Positions 6,401-11,556 of a stretch of DNA of 11,556 nucleotides are shown one piece after another. Both the position numbers and the translations under genes were made by a program. Source of the stretch: GWA1-39-11 sp964640435 (GTDB taxonomy: Bacteria > Patescibacteriota > Microgenomatia > Levybacterales > GWA1-39-11). Location: positions 1 to 11,556 of the forward strand of contig CAZXFJ010000032.1 of the NCBI GenBank assembly GCA_964640435.1, in the 5' to 3' direction. Positions within the stretch are counted from its first letter, which is position 1, and the number at the start of each line of letters is the position of its first letter. Below the pieces are notes generated by a model. It was not told the DNA's origin, searched no databases, and worked only from the letters and a program-made list of their open reading frames with translations.

Positions 6401-7732
6401 ATTCAAAGACATGGATCTTTATTCATCACCTCTCTTCTTGACGGTTGTGTTGATGAGAGAATGGTCAAGTTTTTACTTGCTAAGGTAAAAACAAAAGGGT
6501 TTAACCCCCGGGCATCGTATGACATCTTAAGGTTTTTGCTTAAGCACAAGGTCAGGTCTGCAAGAGATTATACTAAAGCAACCATTAAAATTCCGCTATC
6601 CAAAGTCCCTGCTGAAAAAGAACAGAGCCTGTTCGCGGCTGTCGCTTTATTATGGAGCGCGGATGGCGATGACTGGGAATATCTTTGGAAGTTAATTAAA
6701 CAAAACAAAGAATTTGGACAAGCGCTTATAGAAAGATCGCATGAGCATCCATTGGAGGGATCAAATATTTTAAGAAACCTAAGTGAGCTTCAATTGGCAG
6801 AGTTATATATTTGGCTGATGAAGAACTTTCCTCCAGAAAAATATTTTCAGCCGGAAGGGGGCTATACCGTTACGCCTCAAATTTCCATAGGAGAATGGCG
6901 AGATTCAGTTATAAGATCACTCATGGAAAAAGGAACTCCAGAGGCATGCAGGCAAATAGATCGCGTTGCCTCTGCTTTGCCAAACTATAAATGGATTAAA
7001 GAATACACTCTTTTACAAGCTAGACGTATTGCTCTCCAAAAATCTTGGCAACCTCCAAAAGTAGAGAGTATCTTTACTGTAGTTGAGAATCATGAGTTGC
7101 GATTGGTTAATACACCGGATGAGTTAATGGATATAATTCTTGACTCACTAGGACGCTATGAAACAAAACTTCAAAAGCAGTCTCAACCCCAAGCTATTTA
7201 TTTATGGAACGAAAATAAAGTGTCAGAAACTAAGAATAGGAAAAAAGGGACTGTGACATATTACTCTCCCAAAGATGAAGGAAGATTATCAGATAGCATC
7301 GCTGACTATCTCAGGCAAGACCTGCGAGATAGAGGTATCATAATTGACCGAGAAGTCGAGATAGAGAGAGGAAGTAAGACGGATATACACATTAGTGTGT
7401 TTAGCAAAGACAAACTTGGTCGTCCCACAGATATAAATAAAGTCACAATTGAGGTCAAAGGGTCTTGGAACGACGAGATTGAAACAGCAATGGAGGCGCA
7501 ACTTGTTAAAAGATATCTTTCGGGTGCGGATTGCAGTAGGGGTATCTACCTAATTGGTTGGTTTCAGTGCGATAAATGGAATGATCCGTCTGCGCGGGAA
7601 ATTACTAGAAGAAAAAAAGCACAGAAGATTAGCATTCAGGAAGCTAGAGATAAATATAGCAAGCAAGCGGTTGCTCTGTCTTCAAAAAATACTGTAAGAG
7701 TAGAGGGCGTTATATTAGATGCGAGAATTTAA
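3458..7732 (+). CDS. STAND ATPase: NACHT + helical repeats + C-terminal PD-(D/E)XK nuclease-like domain
   Basis: 1424 residues, intracellular (no signal peptide or membrane helix seen). Start is the ATG at 3458, the first after an in-frame stop, with only a weak GGCAGG upstream. Residues 10-30 hold a block (FWAPP, DGGFLHDP) that I recall from large bacterial NACHT proteins. NACHT module: Walker A GEPGIGKS 58-65, Walker B LYLFLDSFDE 118-127, sensor-like RISSR 156-160, GxP-type AGKPLTL 221-227, and WAHQTYGEYLTARYL 351-365, the usual end of a NACHT winged-helix part. HEAT-like helices are clear at about 465-565. A charged coiled-coil-like stretch spans 797-826. Residues about 570-1200 are helical and of unknown fold. 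At the C-terminus, D1309 (SKTDI), E1332-x-K1334 (IEVKG) and Q1348 (EAQLVKRYL) form a PD-(D/E)XK nuclease signature. Known STAND NTPases of this kind (Avs, bNACHT) sense phage proteins and trigger cell-killing or DNA-cutting effectors. Here that role is inferred. No partner gene is adjacent. Confidence 0.85.
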   Translation: MKVKYEWKRFWAPPDSQISLSDGGFLHDPTDEAIGKYINPNLIQINPSEKKNCLILLGEPGIGKSVEIENLYESIKASVGQDETVWMDLREYMSPDEFLKELESSSGYKQWIKNGKPLYLFLDSFDEGVFSFPNFTRSFGRLLIKNSNKINNLFVRISSRTAVWPSFLEDTLEGFWAPDMIGKYELCPLTKSDVINALKVRGIDADKFLDEVNKKGVTALAGKPLTLKMLIELFEKNKSLPERKSEIYEQGCDLLVQDPDPSKKFGNGKRSKLSLIHRRVIAERIAVATLVGGKPVIALDDSKTAEGDLKMSELVGREIIGSAVFEIDGEKILEVLDSGLFSARGDGRMGWAHQTYGEYLTARYLERHKLNWAQVRSFLFQDPLKIGSFQVVPQLYEVCAWFASLDNSFFDNAVLLDPEFLMLSDANVITNSQREVLTEQLLSRFAKGELLDRWEIFNFTNYKKLCHPKIADQLLPYISDSSIGVVARRTAIDIASSCFTTALEKPLLGIALNEKEKLAIRVRAVRAIAEGGSESAKKTLKPLATSGFSSDPEDELRGVTLDALWPGNLSARELFSLLTPPKKRNFMGAYYGFTERKLGSSMKPGDILEGLAWVEKNAESSRSTEYFIGRLADDILIHAWKHPATSKEFKEFAKIAYSRLKDFEEIVGNHAIDDKITAEFQALIETDDDKRHSFLENLVSLSINDPERKNGRNGFILLPHRKNRIIFSRDLPWLLKWLSVEKNEEAQKLLSEVTSRIFDIHNTRDIDLIFATRAKNTYLKNDTRYWFEPITLGSEEAKSLKKQWEQEKEWSKKRERDEKEEILKVISPEKIETFLRKSEAGDTDAWWRLNNAMCMYQHEITEEDIRKLPGWKVIDESTQKRIIEAGKEFMLQQVSKPEIWLGKKVTYYPAFAGYRALNIFLELEKDFINGLDEKTWKGWAPITVAMPLITNDPKNGELISLAYKKAPDEIIQALEVVMEDEIQRHGSLFITSLLDGCVDERMVKFLLAKVKTKGFNPRASYDILRFLLKHKVRSARDYTKATIKIPLSKVPAEKEQSLFAAVALLWSADGDDWEYLWKLIKQNKEFGQALIERSHEHPLEGSNILRNLSELQLAELYIWLMKNFPPEKYFQPEGGYTVTPQISIGEWRDSVIRSLMEKGTPEACRQIDRVASALPNYKWIKEYTLLQARRIALQKSWQPPKVESIFTVVENHELRLVNTPDELMDIILDSLGRYETKLQKQSQPQAIYLWNENKVSETKNRKKGTVTYYSPKDEGRLSDSIADYLRQDLRDRGIIIDREVEIERGSKTDIHISVFSKDKLGRPTDINKVTIEVKGSWNDEIETAMEAQLVKRYLSGADCSRGIYLIGWFQCDKWNDPSAREITRRKKAQKISIQEARDKYSKQAVALSSKNTVRVEGVILDARI

Positions 7733-7760
7733 ATAGTTTTATTGATTTACATTTTGTTAC

Positions 7761-7789
7761 TTGACTAGCAAACACGACTTTGCAATAAT
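7761..7789 (+). promoter_or_regulatory. Promoter of the csoR-copA operon
   Basis: The -35 box is TTGACT (7761-7766, five of six). A 17-base spacer leads to an extended -10 TGC-AATAAT (7781-7789, hexamer five of six). Transcription should start near 7795-7797, leaving a leader of only about 12-14 bases that holds the Shine-Dalgarno. There is no comparable promoter between the downstream genes, whose gaps are at most 13 bases, so this one probably drives all five. Confidence 0.7.
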
Positions 7790-7808
7790 ATCCCTCATAG
7801 GGGGATAT
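7788..7808 (+). promoter_or_regulatory. CsoR operator palindrome
   Basis: ATATCCCTC (7788-7796) and GGGGGATAT (7800-7808) flank a 3-base ATA centre. Eight of nine arm positions are Watson-Crick pairs and the ninth is T-G. AT ends around G/C tracts resemble the known operators of the CsoR/RcnR family. The site overlaps the last bases of the -10 box, the start point and the csoR Shine-Dalgarno, and ends one base before the csoR ATG. Bound CsoR would thus block RNA polymerase directly, giving copper-relieved autorepression. Confidence 0.7.
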
Positions 7809-8081
7809 ATGGCATATAGACCAAAAGACACACACGAAAGAATTACACATCGCCTCAAGATTGCACGGGGTCATCTCGATAAAGTTATCAGAATGATGGA
7901 CGAAGATGCTTATTGTATTGATGTAATGCATCAAATCCAGGCTGTAGAATCTGGCCTAAAAGAGACGGGTAATGTTCTACTAGAAAACCATCTTAAAGGC
8001 TGCGTTGCAGATGCTATTACCAAGGGGAAAGCAGACGAGTCTATAGCAGAGATAATGCAAGTCTTTAAGAAAAGATCATAA
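7809..8081 (+). CDS. csoR: CsoR copper-sensing transcriptional repressor
   Basis: 90 residues, all-helical DUF156/CsoR-RcnR family, the usual length. From the ATG at 7809 the copper ligands fall at Cys36, His61 and Cys65 (YCIDVMHQ and NHLKGC), the same numbers as in Mycobacterium tuberculosis CsoR, which supports this start. The frame is open to a TTG at 7761, but that is the -35 box. The Shine-Dalgarno AGGGGGA (7799-7805) is four bases from the ATG. Basic residues in the first helix (HRLKIARGH) fit the DNA-binding face. Family knowledge: the apo-tetramer binds a palindromic operator and Cu(I) binding releases it. It is first in the operon and has its operator over its own promoter, so it should autoregulate and control copA. 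A role in sulfide or formaldehyde sensing, seen in paralogues, is unlikely given the full Cys-His-Cys triad. Confidence 0.92.
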   Translation: MAYRPKDTHERITHRLKIARGHLDKVIRMMDEDAYCIDVMHQIQAVESGLKETGNVLLENHLKGCVADAITKGKADESIAEIMQVFKKRS

Positions 8082-8094
8082 AAGAAGGATTAGT

Positions 8095-8718
8095 ATGAAT
8101 AAAGAAATAAAATATGGTTTAGTCGGATTATTAATTGGAGGGTTTGCAGTGTGGGGAATAATGACCACGTTTGGTAACACGCCTACCGGCATGATGGGCT
8201 TAAATACTAGAAATTCTATTAATAACTCGAATACACTGGATGCTCACTTTATTGAACAAATGATTCCTCACCACGAAGACGCTATAACAATGGCAAAACT
8301 TGCACAAACAAAAGCTCAACATCCTGAAATTAAACAATTAGCGGAAAATATAATTGACTCTCAAAGTAAAGAAATAAGCCAAATGAAGAGTTGGTATGAG
8401 GGGTGGTTTGATAAGGAAGTTCCCTCAGGCACTCAAATAATGGGAGAACATGGAATGATGGGTGGAAATGGTATGCATATGGGAATGATGGGTAATCAAT
8501 CAGATATGACTCGGCTTGAAAAAGGGGCAGATTTTGATAAAGCATTCATCGAAGAAATGATTCCACACCATCAGATGGCAGTAATGATGGCAAATATGCT
8601 CCTTCAAGGAACAAGTCGTCCAGAAATGAAACAGCTTGCACAGAACATTATTACAGCACAAACGAAAGAGATAAACCAAATGAGACAGTGGTATGAGGAC
8701 TGGGGGTTTAATGAGTAA
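8095..8718 (+). CDS. Membrane-anchored tandem DUF305 copper-binding protein
   Basis: 207 residues, 13 bases after csoR, with a clear Shine-Dalgarno AAGGA (8085-8089) five bases before the ATG. Residues about 7-24 form one hydrophobic helix with a short basic front, a membrane anchor or uncleaved signal. Two DUF305 copies follow: 50-104 (FIEQMIPHH ... SWYEGW) and 149-203 (FIEEMIPHH ... QWYEDW), with motifs 99 residues apart. Between them, 116-138 is rich in Met and His (eight Met, two His). DUF305 includes CopM-type periplasmic copper-binding proteins, and the conserved MIPHH histidines and Met residues are likely ligands. Expected role: to bind Cu(I)/Cu(II) on the outer face of the membrane and buffer it or pass it along the export route. 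The link to copper is strong from the csoR and copA neighbours, but the exact role is inferred. Confidence 0.85.
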   Translation: MNKEIKYGLVGLLIGGFAVWGIMTTFGNTPTGMMGLNTRNSINNSNTLDAHFIEQMIPHHEDAITMAKLAQTKAQHPEIKQLAENIIDSQSKEISQMKSWYEGWFDKEVPSGTQIMGEHGMMGGNGMHMGMMGNQSDMTRLEKGADFDKAFIEEMIPHHQMAVMMANMLLQGTSRPEMKQLAQNIITAQTKEINQMRQWYEDWGFNE

Positions 8719-9205
8719 AGAAACTCGCCATCATGAAAGTAGTGTAGTTATTGCAGCTTCTCCTGACGAAACCTTTAATTATGCCGATGACCATGAAAAC
8801 TTCTCTTCTCACATGAATAAGTCCAGTTGGATGATGGGTGGAGGGAAAATGGAAACTGCGATGGATGATGGTCATGGACAAAAGGTTGGTTCTCATATTC
8901 AAATGACCGGGGAGGTTTTTGGAATTGAACTATCCTTAGATGAAGTAGTAACTTTGCATGAGCCTCCTCATCAAAAAGCCTGGCAAACAGTAGGGACACC
9001 AAAACTGCTTGTTATTGGAGACTACAAAATGGGATTTGAAATTACTGCTGACAATCAAGATTCAAATCTCAAAGTATATATTGACTACGAACTTCCAAAA
9101 TCGTCACCTTCTCGTTGGTTAGGATATTTCTTTGGTGACATGTATGCAAAATGGTGTGTTAAGCAAATGGTGGGTGGAGTAAGAGAACATTTTGAAAAGA
9201 AATAA
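8711..9205 (+). CDS. SRPBCC (START/Bet v 1-like) family protein in the copper operon
   Basis: 164 residues from the ATG at 8711, which overlaps the end of the DUF305 gene by 8 bases and has GGGGG (8702-8706) four bases upstream. An upstream in-frame start near 8693 would add six residues and lacks this spacing. Order of features: an alpha/beta domain beginning VVIAASPDETFNYADDHENF, the typical start of SRPBCC folds, then SSWMMGGGKM at 38-47, GSHIQMTG at 60-67, DEVV near 77-80, and a C-terminal helix with KWCVKQMV. No signal peptide or membrane helix is seen, so it should be cytoplasmic. SRPBCC proteins have a deep hydrophobic pocket for lipids or other apolar ligands. The ligand here is unknown. 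Met- and His-rich patches at the N-terminus and its place in the operon suggest a tie to copper stress, possibly membrane repair or metal binding, but neither is shown. Confidence 0.75.
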   Translation: MSKETRHHESSVVIAASPDETFNYADDHENFSSHMNKSSWMMGGGKMETAMDDGHGQKVGSHIQMTGEVFGIELSLDEVVTLHEPPHQKAWQTVGTPKLLVIGDYKMGFEITADNQDSNLKVYIDYELPKSSPSRWLGYFFGDMYAKWCVKQMVGGVREHFEKK

Positions 9206-9207
9206 TT

Positions 9208-9570
9208 ATGACATTAGACAAGATTTTAGTTTTAGTGCTAAGCGGACTAGGAATCGCATTTACCTACTGGTTCTTTTTAATGAAAAGAGAGAAAGAAGTT
9301 ACTGTAATAGGTGACTCAATTGATATAAAAGTTGATGGAGGTTATCAACCTGATTTTATATCTATTCCAAAAGGTAAAACCACAAAGATAAATTTTTTTC
9401 GTAAAGACCCATCTTCATGTTTAGAAGAGGTTGTATTAGGAGATTTTAAGATTAGAAAATTTCTGCCATTAAATAAAACCACAACTATTGAAGTTACACC
9501 AAAAAAAGAAGGTGAGTTTGTGTTTACTTGTGGAATGAATATGTTTCATGGGAAATTAAAGGTTGTTTAA
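9208..9570 (+). CDS. Membrane-anchored cupredoxin-domain protein
   Basis: 120 residues, starting two bases after the SRPBCC stop. Residues 5-24 are a transmembrane helix (ILVLVLSGLGIAFTYWFF) followed by KREK, so the short domain should face outward with an N-terminal anchor. Residues about 30-120 match a one-domain cupredoxin: GGYQPDFISIPKGK at 44-57, then C71, and near the end FTCGMNMFHGKL with C108, M110, M112 and H114 as likely copper ligands. Cupredoxins bind a single copper ion for electron transfer or metal handling. This type, with the CGMNM ending, I recall beside CopA genes in many bacteria. It probably hands copper to or takes it from CopA or the DUF305 protein. Whether it has a redox role is not visible. 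Translation is probably coupled, since no strong Shine-Dalgarno is seen. Confidence 0.82.
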   Translation: MTLDKILVLVLSGLGIAFTYWFFLMKREKEVTVIGDSIDIKVDGGYQPDFISIPKGKTTKINFFRKDPSSCLEEVVLGDFKIRKFLPLNKTTTIEVTPKKEGEFVFTCGMNMFHGKLKVV

Positions 9571-9571
9571 T

Positions 9572-11556
9572 ATGACTGAAGTAAAAAAGACATATCCTAT
9601 TAAAGGCATGCATTGTGCATCCTGCGTAAGAGTTATAGAAAAGTCCCTTAAGAGGACTCCTGGAGTTCAGGACGCTGTAGTAAATTTAGCAACTGAAAAG
9701 GCAACTGTAACTTACGACTCAGATATTTGTAAGGAAGAACAAATTGCTTCTGCAGTTTCTAATGTAGGGTATAAAGTTATAACCGAGCATGAGGCTGTTT
9801 CAGAAGACCAAGAAAAAATTGAAAAAGCAAAAGAACTAAAAAAATTAAGAAATAAAGTAGGGGTTAGTCTTTTCTTGGGGGGATTAATTTTATGGGGTAG
9901 CTTTCCAGGGCTCATGAATACCGCCCCATGGTTTTTAAAAAACTTTTGGGTTCAGCTATTACTTGCGACTCCCGTTCAGTTCTGGGCGGGGTGGGATTTT
10001 TATCGGGCAACTATTCCTGCCTTAAAACACAGAACTGCAAATATGGACACACTTGTTGCATTGGGAACTACCGTGGCTTTTCTATACTCTGCATTCGTGA
10101 CGTTTTTTCCAAGTGTAGTTATGGGTTTGGGTTTGGAGGTTATGCCATATTTTGATGTTGCATCAATTGTTATCGGCTTAATTCTTCTTGGACGTTACTT
10201 TGAAGCGAGAGCAAAAGGACAAACCTCTGAAGCTATAAAAAAACTTATCGGGTTGCAGGCAAAAACTGCAAGAGTTATTCGGGATGGAAAAGAGGTAGAC
10301 ATTCCAATTGAGCAAGTTGCTATAGGGGATGTTATAAGAGTTAGACCAGGTGAAAAGATTCCTGTCGATGGAATAATTTTGGAAGGCGAGTCTGCCATTG
10401 ATGAATCAATGATAACTGGCGAAAGTATTCCTGCTGAAAAGCAAAAAGGAGACACAGTTGTTGGATCAACAATGAATAAAACTGGGACTTTCACATACAA
10501 AGCCAGTAAGATCGGTCAAGATACTATGCTTGCTCAAATTATCAAGCTGGTTCAAGAAGCACAAGGCTCTAAAGCTCCAATTCAAAGAATAGCGGACGTA
10601 ATATCTTCTTACTTCGTTCCGATTGTTATCATGCTTGCCATTGCCACATTTGCGATTTGGTATGTATTTGGTTCAAGCCCTGCTTTACTTTTTGCACTAC
10701 TCAATACAGTTGCTGTTCTTATTATTGCTTGTCCTTGTGCGATGGGGCTTGCAACCCCTACAGCAATAATGGTTGGAACGGGACTTGGGGCAGAAAGAGG
10801 AATACTTATTAAAGACGCAGAGAGTCTTGAGATTGCTCATAAAGTAAATACAATTATTTTTGATAAGACAGGAACTTTAACAAAGGGTAAACCGGAGGTA
10901 ACTGATATTATTCCGGTCGGAAAAGTAAGCAAGGATGAGGTATTAAAACTATCGTCCTCAATTGAGAAAGGTTCGGAACATTCATTAGCAGAGGCAATTG
11001 TTAAGAAGGCAGAAGAAGAAAATGTAAATATGACAGCAGTTTCTAAATTCAAAGCAGTCGCAGGGCACGGAGTCGAAGGAGTAATTGGTGATAAACAAGT
11101 CTATTTTGGTAACAGAAGATTAATGGAGAGGGAAAATATTTCCATGGATTCATATAAAGATCATATAGAAAAACTTGAAAAAGAAGGAAAAACAGTTATG
11201 TTACTTGGTGTAAATAAAAATTTAGTAGGGCTTATCGCAGTCGCAGATACAATAAAAGAATCTGCAAAAGAAGGAGTGGAGGCACTTAAAAAGAAAGGTA
11301 TAGAGGTCGTGATGATTACAGGTGATAATACGAGAACTGCAAATGCTATTGCTTCAAAACTTGGAATTAAAAGAGTTTTAGCTGAAGTATTACCTGACCA
11401 GAAAGAGGCAGAAGTAAAAAAGATTCAAGCTGAGGGAAAAGTTGTTGCAATGGTAGGAGATGGAATAAATGATGCTCCCGCACTGGCTGCTGCTGACGTT
11501 GGTATAGCAATGGGGACTGGAACAGATGTGGCTATAGAAGCTGCTGACATTACATT
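9572..11556 (+). CDS. copA: CopA copper-exporting P1B-type ATPase, 3' end outside window
   Basis: 661 residues are visible from the ATG at 9572, one base after the cupredoxin stop (TAA-T-ATG), and the frame runs off the window. One N-terminal heavy-metal domain has GMHCASC (12-18). Transmembrane helices lie around 97-210, the actuator domain has TGES (282-285), and CPC (387-389) sits in the sixth helix. The phosphorylation site is DKTGT (431-435), with TGDN (583-586) and GDGINDAP (629-636) after it. Only the last two helices, with the YN and MxxxS copper-site signatures, are missing. It should use ATP to move Cu(I) from the cytoplasm outward. The HP motif reads SEHS (468-471) instead of the common SEHP. 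H470, which contacts the ATP base in this family, is kept. Copper rather than silver-only or zinc is supported by CPC, the CxxC metal domain and the csoR operon. Confidence 0.95.
   Translation, partial: MTEVKKTYPIKGMHCASCVRVIEKSLKRTPGVQDAVVNLATEKATVTYDSDICKEEQIASAVSNVGYKVITEHEAVSEDQEKIEKAKELKKLRNKVGVSLFLGGLILWGSFPGLMNTAPWFLKNFWVQLLLATPVQFWAGWDFYRATIPALKHRTANMDTLVALGTTVAFLYSAFVTFFPSVVMGLGLEVMPYFDVASIVIGLILLGRYFEARAKGQTSEAIKKLIGLQAKTARVIRDGKEVDIPIEQVAIGDVIRVRPGEKIPVDGIILEGESAIDESMITGESIPAEKQKGDTVVGSTMNKTGTFTYKASKIGQDTMLAQIIKLVQEAQGSKAPIQRIADVISSYFVPIVIMLAIATFAIWYVFGSSPALLFALLNTVAVLIIACPCAMGLATPTAIMVGTGLGAERGILIKDAESLEIAHKVNTIIFDKTGTLTKGKPEVTDIIPVGKVSKDEVLKLSSSIEKGSEHSLAEAIVKKAEEENVNMTAVSKFKAVAGHGVEGVIGDKQVYFGNRRLMERENISMDSYKDHIEKLEKEGKTVMLLGVNKNLVGLIAVADTIKESAKEGVEALKKKGIEVVMITGDNTRTANAIASKLGIKRVLAEVLPDQKEAEVKKIQAEGKVVAMVGDGINDAPALAAADVGIAMGTGTDVAIEAADIT

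Noticed and set aside
3458..7732. Restriction-modification or toxin-antitoxin assignment for the NACHT-nuclease gene
   Set aside because: No methyltransferase, specificity subunit or small antitoxin gene is adjacent. The flanks are an intergenic region and the copper operon.
7761..7808. Upstream in-frame TTG start for csoR adding 16 residues
   Set aside because: The TTG is the first three bases of the -35 box, and the extension spans promoter and operator. The ATG at 7809 gives canonical ligand numbering and has a good Shine-Dalgarno.
9928..10155. Forward 75-codon frame, and reverse frames at 9712-9915, 10195-10500 and 10837-11052
   Set aside because: All lie within copA, whose frame is continuous with every catalytic motif.
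1..11556. CRISPR array, tRNA, rRNA, insertion sequence or integrase attachment site
   Set aside because: No regularly spaced repeats, cloverleaf sequence, transposase motif or flanking direct repeats were found on reading.

Overview
The window looks like a chromosomal stretch from an uncultured Patescibacteria (Candidate Phyla Radiation) genome, most likely of the Microgenomates type. This is an inference. It rests on the low-GC coding style, a secreted protein that combines BNR-like repeats, a Ser/Pro/Thr-Gly linker, a fibronectin-III-like domain, a 'VLG' segment and LysM, a basic-tailed DEAD-box helicase that ends right after motif VI, and the mix of small copper genes. All seven stop codons seen for the accepted genes are TAA. 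The long frames are open under the standard code, so a UGA-recoded lineage is unlikely.

Layout. (1) 2-1189 (+) is the 3' part of a secreted or surface protein with four 43-residue repeats and a C-terminal LysM. (2) 1234-2770 (-) is a two-gene unit, a DEAD-box RNA helicase followed one base later by a small zinc-ribbon protein. It converges on the first gene over a weak hairpin. (3) 2771-3457 has no convincing gene. It contains an inverted repeat, an extended -10 promoter candidate, a terminator-like hairpin, and the promoter and leader of the next gene. (4) 3458-7732 (+) is a solitary 1424-residue STAND ATPase with an N-terminal NACHT module, a long helical-repeat middle and a C-terminal PD-(D/E)XK nuclease-like domain. 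It is a probable standalone anti-phage sensor-nuclease. (5) 7761-11556 (+) is a copper-response operon: csoR, a membrane-anchored double-DUF305 protein, an SRPBCC protein, a membrane-anchored cupredoxin and a CopA copper-exporting P1B-ATPase, which is cut by the window edge.

How it works together. CsoR carries the canonical Cu(I) triad Cys36/His61/Cys65. A near-perfect palindrome overlaps the -10 box, the start site and the Shine-Dalgarno of csoR, so CsoR probably represses the whole operon until Cu(I) binds. The genes are packed with gaps of 1-13 bases or an 8-base overlap. CopA would pump Cu(I) out, and the DUF305 and cupredoxin proteins, both anchored by an N-terminal helix, would bind copper at the outer face. 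The SRPBCC role is unknown.

The best candidate for something little described is the NACHT protein. Its nuclease-like effector is at the C-terminus, opposite to the usual Avs layout, it has its own promoter and structured leader, and it sits beside the copper operon in what looks like an accessory slot.
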